Assembly (NCBI GenBank): GCA_030531025.1
Contig: JAUMTV010000073.1
Coordinates: forward strand, 1-15,535
From: Turicibacter sp.
GTDB lineage: Bacteria > Bacillota > Bacilli > MOL361 > Turicibacteraceae
Direction: 5' to 3'
DNA: 15,535 nucleotides
Position numbers and translations under genes: made by a program. Positions within the stretch are counted from its first letter, which is position 1, and every line of letters starts with the position of its first letter. Below are positions 8,430-15,221 of this stretch, piece by piece. The notes under the pieces are model-generated. The model saw nothing but the letters and a program-made list of their open reading frames with translations, was not told the DNA's origin and did no database searches.

Positions 8430-10511
8430 TTATTGCCTTCTCTTTAATTCATAAACACTAAATGTATTATTATTATAAATTCTATTATAGTACTGAGCTG
8501 TCATATTTTTAATTTTCTGAGAAACACTATTATCTAAAACAATAAAGTCTATATCGTGCTTTAAAAGCATCCAACTATATCTATAAAGTTGATCTTTATA
8601 ATTCTCAGAGTTAACTACTAATTCTTCTAATGCATACTTATCTAATGCTTTTAGACTTTCTTCCATATTAATATTTTTTAGATTTCGCTCTTCATGAATG
8701 GTATAGAACATCTCATAATTATGCGAAAAATAGTTTATTTGACGATTCATACTATAAACTAGTGGTCGATCTATCTCCTCATCATCGGCTGATAATTCAT
8801 TTGTAATATACTCATCTAAAAATTGAGCAACTTTCACCGTATCACCTGGCAATCGATAAGTATACTCATAGTTGATTGGATCCGGAATTTTATTATAAGA
8901 GAACGTTAAATATTCATAGACATTTATAGCCCCTAAGAAACCACATAATATTGTTACACCTATAATCATTTTCTTTCCATATTTAAAATGTTCCATTGCA
9001 TATAACAAACACACAATAGTAAATGGGACAAAATATATAACATCCCTAAGACGGAAGAATACCGATCCTGTTATAAAAGTACTAATAAATGGTGATACTA
9101 ATGGATTATAGAAGAAGATGAAAAAGAAAATTTGTAGTTGAATAAAGAACTTAATTGGATTTTTTAACGTTTTAACTTTTGTTATTAAATAGATATTTAA
9201 AGCTAAGAAAATTAATTTTAATGTTGTATTTAATAAAGAGAACGGCATAAAACTATAATAAGTATTATTAAAGTAATAGTCTGATAAATATTCAACAAAA
9301 TAACTACTACTAATTGGTGAGTTTATATACCCATAGTTTGTAATGAGTAATACTAATAAAATCAATGCGCCATATCCCCAAATAACTAACCTCTTCATAT
9401 TCTCATGATAAATCCATAAAATAATTTTATTTTTGATCATCGGAATCTTATCCATTAAAAGCCCAATTAAGACTAATATTAAACCAGCAGTTGATATCTT
9501 ATAGTGCCATGAATATCTTAAGAAGAAAAATAAATATAAATGTAAAGCTAGTGAGCTTTTGAATAATTCAAAAATCAGCTTTTTCTTAGCGATAAAGAGA
9601 TCGTATAAAATTAGAGCTGCAATGAAAAGATACCCATTAAATAAGGCAGTTGATTGTACCGCAATTGCCGCCAACCAAACTAAATTGGTAAAAACATGGC
9701 TTAATTTATTTTTGTTAAACAACTCGTAGTACAAAATAATAATAAAGATAAATATATAACTTCTTAAATGTCCAATATACATATTATACTTTGCCAGGCT
9801 TTCAATTGGCCAAAAGTTAAATATAAACGCTATTACAAAGAAACAAAAAATTAAACCTTTATGTTTAATTTTAAAATAACTACATGCATTTAAAATACTC
9901 GTTGCAATAAAAGTTAACAAAATAACTGGGGCAGCCCAAACTGAAATAAGAATACTCGGTAGCGCGAATAATTGACTAATAAAACTTAAGAAAACAAAGT
10001 ATGATTGGAAATTATAAAATAAATGGAGTGGACTAATAACCCCTGTTAAAGGCGTAATCATATTAATTTGATCAGCATTTACATTATTTTCAATCCATGT
10101 AATATAAAAACTTTGATCAGAGGATGCAACATTTAATGAATTTGTGAAAAACGTTAAAGCAAGATGTAAACCACTAAATCCTATGACAATTAGCCCTAAA
10201 AATAAATGTTCTCTTAAATTCTTTTCTGAATATAAAGAGGAATGATGAATTCTCTTCCAAATAAAATAAATAGTTGCCAATAAGAACAGTGTTGCCAAAA
10301 TAAATAAATATGCCATACTTGCTACCTTCATGGAAACATGAAGATAAGTCATTGGGAATGAAACAAGCTGAATCATCCCAATCGTCGTCATAAAACCAAT
10401 TGGAAACTTAAATTTATTCCAATATAAATATTTATTAAAAACTTGATAAATATAATTTCCTATATAATGGAAATATACTAAGAATAGAATGATAACTAAT
10501 AAAAGCTTCAT
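8430..10511 (-). CDS. Large multi-spanning membrane protein, candidate polysaccharide polymerase or GT-C-like transferase
   Basis: A 693-residue protein with about 14-16 hydrophobic segments over residues 1-530, then a hydrophilic C-terminal domain (about 540-693) probably on one side of the membrane. After the third or fourth helix a loop contains NSLNVASSDQSFYITWIEN; an acidic residue in an early outer loop is where GT-C transferases keep a catalytic aspartate, but this is only a suggestive resemblance. The tail carries LPGDTVKVAQFLDEYI and DIDFIVLDNS, as in soluble domains of some GT-C proteins. It sits between two GT2 genes and upstream of a flippase, where a Wzy polymerase would be expected, and no other Wzy candidate is visible. 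I do not recognise the family with certainty. ATG at 10511 is used; an adjacent upstream GTG (10514) is equally well spaced from GGGAG. It is markedly AT-rich. Confidence 0.8.
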   Translation of the reverse strand: MKLLLVIILFLVYFHYIGNYIYQVFNKYLYWNKFKFPIGFMTTIGMIQLVSFPMTYLHVSMKVASMAYLFILATLFLLATIYFIWKRIHHSSLYSEKNLREHLFLGLIVIGFSGLHLALTFFTNSLNVASSDQSFYITWIENNVNADQINMITPLTGVISPLHLFYNFQSYFVFLSFISQLFALPSILISVWAAPVILLTFIATSILNACSYFKIKHKGLIFCFFVIAFIFNFWPIESLAKYNMYIGHLRSYIFIFIIILYYELFNKNKLSHVFTNLVWLAAIAVQSTALFNGYLFIAALILYDLFIAKKKLIFELFKSSLALHLYLFFFLRYSWHYKISTAGLILVLIGLLMDKIPMIKNKIILWIYHENMKRLVIWGYGALILLVLLITNYGYINSPISSSYFVEYLSDYYFNNTYYSFMPFSLLNTTLKLIFLALNIYLITKVKTLKNPIKFFIQLQIFFFIFFYNPLVSPFISTFITGSVFFRLRDVIYFVPFTIVCLLYAMEHFKYGKKMIIGVTILCGFLGAINVYEYLTFSYNKIPDPINYEYTYRLPGDTVKVAQFLDEYITNELSADDEEIDRPLVYSMNRQINYFSHNYEMFYTIHEERNLKNINMEESLKALDKYALEELVVNSENYKDQLYRYSWMLLKHDIDFIVLDNSVSQKIKNMTAQYYNRIYNNNTFSVYELKRRQ

Positions 10512-10556
10512 CACTTTTCTCTCCCTTACTACATTTTTTAAACAATACTAAACTTC

Positions 10557-11537
10557 TTATATCTTTTTACTAGTTAAGTCAAAATATAATCGATATAAAG
10601 TAAAGAACAATTTAGGACAATATTTTAACATTATTCTAAGTACTTGAAACTCTAATTTAAATGGTGTGATTAATTGATATAATTTCATTGATTTGACTTT
10701 CGAATAATATTTATTCGCTATTGTTTTATCTTGAATTCGAATATAGCCAGAAATAATAACAAGTGCCATATAAGTATCTATTACTTTCATAAATGATGAG
10801 TTGAATTGATGAAACCTACTATATGAATAAATTTCATCTGAAATTTTTAAAATATCAAGAAATCTTTTTTCACCATTATTGGAATTATTTGTAATTGAAT
10901 TTGGACGTTGGAAATATTCATAAAAGTAAATATTTTTACTTATAATGCTATTCGCTAACGGAAAAACCTTCATATTAAACTCTTCATCCTCGTGTAAAAT
11001 ACCTTCCATGAATTTCAATTCATTATCCTGTAAAAAGCTTCTTTTATAGAAGTTAATCCAAACAGGTATAGAGAACTGATTAGTTAATAGTGCCTTACTT
11101 AAAAACTCTTGACCACTTATCCCCTCTACCTCATACTGCGGTTTATTCTTAATGGGATCTTGATCTTCATACGTGTAATTAAAATTTCCATGAATAATAT
11201 CATAATCATGCTGACAATAACTTTTTAATTGTAAAAATGATTCAATATCTAACCAATCGTCGCTATCAAGGAAGAATATATATTGCCCGTTTGCAACCTC
11301 CAGTCCACTATTACGAGCACTTGATAGGCCTCCATTTTCTTTATTTACAATTTTCATCTTTGGAAACTGTTCATTAATCTCCTTTAATATTTCTAATGAA
11401 TTATCCTTTGATCCATCATTAACACAAATAATTTCCATTGAATCATCATCCAGTTTCAACAAAGGTAATAAACATTTTTCCACTAACTTTCCTGTGTTGT
11501 AAACAGGAATAATAATACTTATATCAAAGATACTCAT
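10557..11537 (-). CDS. GT2 family glycosyltransferase
   Basis: A GT-A-fold transferase of 326 residues, first gene of the polysaccharide unit. Motifs in order are ISIIIPVYNTGKLVEKCL, IICVNDGSKDNS (37-47), NGGLSSARNSGLEVA, the metal-binding FFLDSDDWLD (DSDD at 91-94) and LHEDEEFNMK (His182-Glu183-Asp184), the EDE catalytic region of this subgroup. The C-terminal part is less conserved, aromatic and basic. It likely adds one sugar to a lipid-linked repeat unit; the sugar is unknown. ATG at 11537 is preferred over the GTG at 11546 because the GTG overlaps the ribosome-binding site AAGGTG, which lies 8 nt before the ATG. The next gene starts 45 bp after its stop. Confidence 0.9.
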   Translation of the reverse strand: MSIFDISIIIPVYNTGKLVEKCLLPLLKLDDDSMEIICVNDGSKDNSLEILKEINEQFPKMKIVNKENGGLSSARNSGLEVANGQYIFFLDSDDWLDIESFLQLKSYCQHDYDIIHGNFNYTYEDQDPIKNKPQYEVEGISGQEFLSKALLTNQFSIPVWINFYKRSFLQDNELKFMEGILHEDEEFNMKVFPLANSIISKNIYFYEYFQRPNSITNNSNNGEKRFLDILKISDEIYSYSRFHQFNSSFMKVIDTYMALVIISGYIRIQDKTIANKYYSKVKSMKLYQLITPFKLEFQVLRIMLKYCPKLFFTLYRLYFDLTSKKI

Positions 11538-11545
11538 AACCCTCA

Positions 11546-11551
11546 CACCTT
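11546..11551 (-). promoter_or_regulatory. Ribosome-binding site that decides the GT2 start
   Basis: AAGGTG on the minus strand lies 8 nt before the ATG at 11537. The upstream GTG at 11546 falls inside this site and so is unlikely to be the start. Confidence 0.6.
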
Positions 11552-11561
11552 CCTAATTTTC

Positions 11562-11576
11562 TAATACTTTTCATAT
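11562..11576 (-). repeat. 15-bp copy matching an arm of the hairpin at 11700-11743
   Basis: The plus-strand sequence TAATACTTTTCATAT is the exact reverse complement of 11697-11711. Its first 12 bases recur directly at 11732-11743. It lies in the presumed leader of the GT2 gene, about 10 nt upstream of the ribosome-binding site, so the leader RNA could pair with the 3' arm of the upstream hairpin if both are in one transcript. Confidence 0.85.
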
Positions 11577-11603
11577 CCTTTTAAAAAAAATAATCATAAA
11601 AAG

Positions 11604-11647
11604 TGATATTAAGAATTATTATAAAAATACTATCATTCTTAATATCA
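11604..11647. repeat. Perfect 13-bp inverted repeat (terminator-like or operator)
   Basis: Arms 11604-11616 and 11635-11647 are exact complements around an 18-nt spacer. On the minus strand it is followed by CTTTTTATGATTATTTTTTTT-like T-rich DNA, as in a terminator. The spacer and left arm also hold a TATAAT box. It could therefore be a terminator or an operator over a promoter; sequence alone does not decide. Confidence 0.7.
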
Positions 11648-11648
11648 A
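11618..11648 (-). promoter_or_regulatory. Candidate promoter of the glycosyltransferase/licD unit
   Basis: On the minus strand TTGATA (11643-11648) precedes a perfect TATAAT (11618-11623) with a 19-bp spacer, longer than ideal. It lies inside the inverted repeat at 11604-11647. The leader to the GT2 start would be about 75 nt. Weak evidence; no better match was seen in the spacer. Confidence 0.3.
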
Positions 11649-11699
11649 ATATTTTTCTTCTTTAACCTCTTTACGATGCGCTTAGTGTATAAAAAAATA

Positions 11700-11743
11700 T
11701 GAAAAGTATTAATAAATTGATTTTAGCTTATTAATACTTTTCA
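11700..11743 (-). terminator. Long AT-rich hairpin followed by a T-run, probable terminator
   Basis: Arms 11700-11715 and 11728-11743 are perfectly complementary over 16 bp with a 12-nt loop. On the minus strand the stem is followed directly by TATTTTTTTATAC. This fits a Rho-independent terminator for the glucosaminidase gene, although the stem has little GC. Part of its sequence is repeated in the GT2 leader at 11562-11576. Confidence 0.6.
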
Positions 11744-11764
11744 ATCATAATCTTTTATCATATT

Positions 11765-11801
11765 AGAGGATGATGATAAATTTACTTTACCATCATCCTC
11801 T
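11765..11801 (-). terminator. Hairpin just downstream of the glucosaminidase stop
   Basis: An 11-bp perfect stem (AGAGGATGATG at 11765-11775 with 11791-11801) has a 15-nt loop and begins 18 bp past the stop codon. On the minus strand the following bases are AATATGATAAAAG, a poor T-run, so it may stabilise the 3' end or act together with the next hairpin. On the plus strand it is followed by TTTTC, but no plus-strand gene ends here. Confidence 0.6.
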
Positions 11802-11818
11802 TTTCTATTAATTAAGTT

Positions 11819-14260
11819 TTATATTACTGCACCATCGGCCCCAATTTTATAGCCATCAATGACTGTATTAGTAGCCATTAATCCAGAAGAAGTGAAGTAA
11901 TATCTCTTACCATTGATAGTTTGCCATCCTGTTTGCATTATACCTTGAGAATTTGTATAATACCAACCTTCTGGTCTCTCAACCCATCCTTTAACCATTC
12001 TACCACTTTCATAGAAATAATACCACTTACCATCCTGTTGCAACCAACCTGTCTGCATTTTCCCAGTTGATGTTAGATAATAAGTTTTTCCTGAGATATT
12101 AATCCAACCTGTTTGCATGATTCCTGCTGAATTAGTATAATACCAGCCATCTGGTCTCTCAATCCAGCCTGTTGCCATACTTCCACTTTCATAGAAGTAA
12201 TACCACTTATTATTTAACTTTAACCAACCGGTTTGCATAATTCCTTCAGCATTTAAATAATATTTCTTATCACCTAATTGCAGCCAACCGGTTTGCATGA
12301 CACCTTCATCGTTTAATCGATACCAATTATTACCTAGTTGTAGCCATCCAGTTTGCATTTGTCCCGATGAATTGAAGTAATACTTTTTATTATCTAAGGT
12401 TAACCAACCGGTTACTTTTGTTCCATTCTGATAATAATATTTATATCCTTGATCAATAATCCAACCATTTAGTGATTTACTAGTATAGTTAATACTTTCT
12501 TTAGAAATATAACCTTTCGAATTATCCCAATTATAAGTTGCGCTATAAGATGGGTTTCCATTTAAAATTGGTGTATCCGTTTGCACCTTGTAAAAGCCAC
12601 CTTCTTCTCCCACAATTAGAAATGGATAATCAGCAATTTTAAGGTTAGATTTTTTATTTTTAGTTTGATATAACACTTTAGATGAAGTATTATTTGAAGA
12701 ATAAACGTTAACTACCGTATTAGCAGTCTTAATTCCGATAATATATGAGTTATAATCTTTCATTCCACTCGCTTTGTCTAAGCGATAATACCATCCAGCA
12801 ATCTTTTCTCCCCAGAATGGATCGGATGCATACTTAACGTTCATCCCGCTTCCTTTATTTCCAACATGAGCTCCAAAATAACGCCAGTCATCAATAGGAT
12901 CTGTATACCCCCATGAAATATAACGCTGTGCATGTGTGTAAATACAGTCTTCTACTGAGTTAAAATGATTTGCATCTTGACCTGGATTTGAATCTGTTGC
13001 ATTAATTCCGAATAAATTATTTTTATTCATTGCAATGCTACTTTTTCCCCATCCACTTTCATGAATCCCCATCACATACTGAAGTGTTCCATTAACTCCA
13101 TATTTATTTCGAACCGCATCAAAATATTGTCCGGCGTTAACTAATTTACCACCAGATCCACCATTATTATTTGTATAATTATCGAGTGTTTGGGCATTAT
13201 AATTAGAGCTAGAACGGAATGAAAGATACTGATAATAATTATAAAATGGATTATTCTCATTAATAGCGCCTCGACCATTCACTCGAATGTTTTGCCAATT
13301 ATTATAGAAATATACTCCATCATAACTATAGTACTTATAACCTTGTTTCATCCATTCGGGTGCTGGTCCAACAATAACTTTTGAATAGTTTTCAGCTATC
13401 TTTACATTTTTTGTAATGTAATGAATTAAAGTTCCACCTTCATTTGCATAATATGATGGTGATTGAACTATATCCATCGAAGCTAAACTAATTGATTTTT
13501 CATTTTCATTTAACGTTTGATCGGCATAATTTAGATACGGTACATCCAATACTTCAGCTTCTTCTAATCCTAAAGATGCAGTTCTTACTGGACTAGCAGG
13601 AATATATTCTGCTATGATGCGAACATTTCCTTGTCGTTCTTCTTTAAGAACTTTCCCTTCGTATCCTGAAAGATAGATATAATAATAGCTATTATCTTCT
13701 CCTAAGTATAATGCATCTTTAACATAACAAGAGTTAATATATGTTGTATGTTCACTCTTCCCCCCATTTGGATAAAGATTGTGATTATACCCGCATGATG
13801 TTGTTCCCTCTAATCTAAATTGTACTAATCCTGAACCTTTTGTTCGGCTTTGATTATCTGATGCAGGCAAATCTGACACTTTATCTTCTAATGATTGTAC
13901 ATCTATAGAATTAGTCTCTTCTTGCTCTGCCTCTATTTCTGTAAGGGGTTCATCAATATATTGGGTACTTTCCTCCAGATTAACCTCACTCTGAGAAGGT
14001 AGCTCTTCACCGCTACTCTCTTCTTCTACAATAATAACACTAGATTCATTTTCATTGACTTGATTTGATGAATTTTCAACACTTTGTTTCTCTTCATTAA
14101 ATTCTTCATTGTTGCTCTCTTCTTCAATGATAGTGCTATCAGCATTTACTGTTGAAGCACTTGCTATGGTGACTAAGTCCTGTAAGTGATACATCAATAT
14201 ACACAACGCTATTAAAGCATTTAGGACCCTTAGACATTTAGGGTACTTTTTCACTTTCAT
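11819..14260 (-). CDS. Secreted glucosaminidase (GH73-like) with choline-binding-type repeats
   Basis: A peptidoglycan hydrolase expected to cut GlcNAc linkages in the wall. Of 813 residues, 1-35 or 1-40 are a signal peptide (basic start, hydrophobic NALIALCILMY, cleavage near IASA or VNA). Residues 41-140 are a Glu/Ser-rich, probably disordered linker. Residues about 143-340 include an SH3-like region with Cys156 and Cys178. Residues about 345-495 are the glucosaminidase domain: LQYVMGIHESGWGKSSIA with likely catalytic Glu401, NKNNLFGINATD, and WGEKIAGWYYRLDK. Residues about 505-592 form a second SH3-like domain. Residues 599-813 are ten 19-22-residue repeats plus a partial one (GW....WYYF..SG.MQT), of the kind that binds choline on teichoic acid. 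It has its own promoter. GGGAG nearly abuts the ATG, so the GTG at codon 3 is an alternative start. It resembles pneumococcal LytB in architecture. Its substrate and choline binding are inferred. Confidence 0.92.
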   Translation of the reverse strand: MKVKKYPKCLRVLNALIALCILMYHLQDLVTIASASTVNADSTIIEEESNNEEFNEEKQSVENSSNQVNENESSVIIVEEESSGEELPSQSEVNLEESTQYIDEPLTEIEAEQEETNSIDVQSLEDKVSDLPASDNQSRTKGSGLVQFRLEGTTSCGYNHNLYPNGGKSEHTTYINSCYVKDALYLGEDNSYYYIYLSGYEGKVLKEERQGNVRIIAEYIPASPVRTASLGLEEAEVLDVPYLNYADQTLNENEKSISLASMDIVQSPSYYANEGGTLIHYITKNVKIAENYSKVIVGPAPEWMKQGYKYYSYDGVYFYNNWQNIRVNGRGAINENNPFYNYYQYLSFRSSSNYNAQTLDNYTNNNGGSGGKLVNAGQYFDAVRNKYGVNGTLQYVMGIHESGWGKSSIAMNKNNLFGINATDSNPGQDANHFNSVEDCIYTHAQRYISWGYTDPIDDWRYFGAHVGNKGSGMNVKYASDPFWGEKIAGWYYRLDKASGMKDYNSYIIGIKTANTVVNVYSSNNTSSKVLYQTKNKKSNLKIADYPFLIVGEEGGFYKVQTDTPILNGNPSYSATYNWDNSKGYISKESINYTSKSLNGWIIDQGYKYYYQNGTKVTGWLTLDNKKYYFNSSGQMQTGWLQLGNNWYRLNDEGVMQTGWLQLGDKKYYLNAEGIMQTGWLKLNNKWYYFYESGSMATGWIERPDGWYYTNSAGIMQTGWINISGKTYYLTSTGKMQTGWLQQDGKWYYFYESGRMVKGWVERPEGWYYTNSQGIMQTGWQTINGKRYYFTSSGLMATNTVIDGYKIGADGAVI
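11822..12466 (-). repeat. Choline-binding-type repeat array within the glucosaminidase gene
   Basis: Codons 599-813 encode about ten 20-residue repeats of the form GW-L-x-NxKYYF-xxxG-x-MQT and a truncated last unit. The aromatic residues and Gly-Trp pairs are conserved in nearly all units, as needed for the beta-solenoid binding sites. Confidence 0.9.
11870..12229 (-). repeat. Tandem 180-bp higher-order repeat (three repeat units each)
   Basis: 12050-12229 (residues 678-737) and 11870-12049 (residues 738-797) are adjacent copies of a three-unit block. Both show KWYYFYESG, then a GW-ER-P-GWYYTNS unit, then IMQTGW and a GK-YY unit. The DNA is also clearly alike, so the array probably grew by duplication of a 60-residue block. 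Confidence 0.8.
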
Positions 14261-14289
14261 CTCTCCCTTATATTTACATAACTTTCTTT

Positions 14290-14319
14290 ATTATAAAATA
14301 TCTTGTTTATATTTGTCAT
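14290..14319 (-). promoter_or_regulatory. Promoter of the glucosaminidase gene
   Basis: On the minus strand ATGACA (14314-14319, five of six consensus) and TATAAT (14290-14295, six of six) are 18 bp apart. This gives a predicted leader of about 23 nt ending in the AAGGGAG ribosome-binding site. The IS66 insertion stops 19 bp upstream of the -35 box. Confidence 0.7.
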
Positions 14320-14330
14320 CAAAAGATTAA

Positions 14331-14338
14331 AAAACATC
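14331..14338. repeat. 8-bp target site duplication, left copy
   Basis: AAAACATC directly abuts the left inverted repeat of the IS66 derivative and is identical to 15222-15229. Eight-bp duplications are characteristic of the IS66 family. Confidence 0.9.
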
Positions 14339-14366
14339 GCAAGCGGGTAATATAAACACGTCTATT
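14339..14366. repeat. Left terminal inverted repeat of the IS66 derivative
   Basis: GCAAGCGGGTAATA followed by a second matching patch CACGT pairs with 15194-15221 read on the other strand. One mismatch occurs in the first 14 bases. Confidence 0.85.
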
Positions 14367-14417
14367 ATGACCTCCAACTTTGAGCTAAAATTGAGTTATC
14401 AAAGAAAAGGAGGTCAT
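14367..14417 (+). promoter_or_regulatory. Hairpin that would cover the tnpA ribosome-binding site
   Basis: ATGACCTCC (14367-14375) is the exact complement of GGAGGTCAT (14409-14417), and the latter contains the ribosome-binding site GGAGG located 8 nt before the tnpA ATG. A transcript reading in from outside the element would include both arms and could hide the site. A transcript starting inside the loop region would not. Confidence 0.65.
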
Positions 14418-14421
14418 TTTT

Positions 14422-14607
14422 ATGATCAATGAAAATCCAATGATTGTTCCAATTAAATTGAATGATTCTTCAGATCATCAATTAGCCACTTCCGAAAGAG
14501 TCGCTTGTCAGTTAAGAATTCAGGATGCCGAAGTGACGTTCTATAGTGGTGTTGAGAAATATGTTTTACACGCTGTGTTAGCGGAGATATCAAAACATGC
14601 TCGTTAA
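14422..14607 (+). CDS. tnpA: IS66 accessory protein TnpA (short form, perhaps truncated)
   Basis: This 61-residue product resembles the C-terminal half of IS66 TnpA proteins: MIVPIKLND and then LRIQDAEVTFYSGVEKYVLHAVLAEIS. Typical TnpA proteins have about 100-130 residues, with an N-terminal helix-turn-helix that recognises DNA. That part is missing here, so either the element lost it by deletion or this is a short variant that starts late. The start is well supported by GGAGG 8 nt upstream. Its stop overlaps the start of tnpB by 11 bp, the normal IS66 arrangement. Function is probably lost with the rest of the element. Confidence 0.7.
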   Translation: MINENPMIVPIKLNDSSDHQLATSERVACQLRIQDAEVTFYSGVEKYVLHAVLAEISKHAR

Positions 14608-14971
14608 TTTCTCAAATGTTCAAAACATATTTATCGTTTGCGGTCACACAGATATGCGCTGTGGCATTGATGGACTAGCAGGTATCATCACAGACAAGTA
14701 TAATCTTGATTTATTTAACGATGCCCTTTTCCTATTTTGTGGACGTAAAAAAACCAATTCAAAGCACTTTATTGGGATAAAGACGGTTTTATCTTATTAT
14801 ATAAGCGTATTGAGAATGGGGCCCCCACACGGTTTATTTCCACCTTGAGTGGGGAATCTTCAATGACCACGAAACCAAGAAGAAGTCAAAAAATTAACGA
14901 GTCAGGAGCTTCGTTGGCTACTCGAAGGATTATCATTCCCTAGCAGTGGAGGATTAGATTATCTTCGATAA
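14597..14971 (+). pseudogene. tnpB: IS66 TnpB, frameshifted remnant
   Basis: The N-terminal frame reads FSNVQNIFIVCGHTDMRCGIDGLAGII and DALFLFCGRKK, the hallmark of IS66 TnpB. Right after a run of seven A (14747-14753) the family sequence continues in another frame as QFKALYWDKDGFILLYKRIENG. It then returns to the first frame near 14885 as VKKLTSQELRWLLEG and SFPSSGGLDYLR, ending at TAA 14969-14971. At least two frame changes therefore break the gene; the first is consistent with a single-base loss from a GAC codon. The intact open frame ends early at 14848. Family identity is clear and the gene is non-functional. Confidence 0.88.
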
Positions 14972-14982
14972 TCGCCAGGTGA

Positions 14983-15141
14983 CCCATCGAAACAGCGAAA
15001 GAACACGGCTTAAACGTGTATAAGTATTTCACTTATTTGTTTGAACACCTACCAAATGTCGAGTTTTTAATGCAACCAAAGCTTTTGGAGGATTTTTTAC
15101 CATGGGCAAAAAATGTTCAAGAAATTTGTAAAGGAATCTAA
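14983..15141 (+). pseudogene. tnpC: C-terminal fragment of IS66 transposase TnpC
   Basis: About 52 codons remain, reading IETAKEHGLNVYKYFTYLFE, then HLPNVEFLM and LEDFLPWAKNVQEICKGI and a TAA stop. The Y-K-Y-F/L-x-Y-L-x-E and LLPW pattern is the C-terminus of IS66 DDE transposases. Everything upstream, including the catalytic DDE core, is missing: the fragment begins about 11 bp after the tnpB stop, so well over 1 kb has been deleted. Confidence 0.88.
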
Positions 15142-15148
15142 TAGAAAA

Positions 15149-15187
15149 GAGACCTCATCTATCCTTCAAGTATACAGGTGAGGTCTC
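15149..15187 (+). terminator. Rho-independent terminator at the right end of the IS66 derivative
   Basis: GAGACCTCA (15149-15157) pairs with TGAGGTCTC (15179-15187), extendable inward with a G-U pair, and is followed by CCTTTTTTC. It ends transcription of the transposase genes and, being fairly symmetrical, may also stop minus-strand transcripts coming from the gene at 15267-15535. Confidence 0.8.
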
Positions 15188-15193
15188 CTTTTT

Positions 15194-15221
15194 TCTATAC
15201 GTGCGATTATTACCCGCTTAC
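15194..15221. repeat. Right terminal inverted repeat of the IS66 derivative
   Basis: Read on the minus strand it starts GTAAGCGGGTAATA and matches the left end with one mismatch in 14 bases, followed by a further matching CACGT patch. Confidence 0.85.

Larger units (their letters stand above)
14339..15221 (+). mobile_element. Internally deleted, non-autonomous IS66-family element
   Basis: An 883-bp element bounded by inverted repeats that begin GCAAGCGGGTAATA on the left and GTAAGCGGGTAATA on the right (13 of 14 identical), with partial matching continuing to about 28 bp. It is flanked by the identical 8-bp duplication AAAACATC. The GTAAGCG tip, the tnpA-tnpB overlap and the transposase tail are all IS66 features. 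Intact members are about 2.4-2.7 kb; here tnpB is frameshifted and most of tnpC is deleted, leaving only its last 50 or so codons. With both ends and the duplication intact it may still be movable by a full-length relative elsewhere in the genome; that is inference. Confidence 0.92.

Noticed and set aside
11822..12466. CRISPR-like or tandem DNA repeat array
   Set aside because: The periodic DNA is in-frame coding sequence for 20-residue wall-binding repeats with no unique spacers.
14597..14848. Intact 83-codon gene
   Set aside because: Only the first 50 or so residues match IS66 TnpB; the family sequence continues in other frames to 14971, so the open frame is part of a broken gene.
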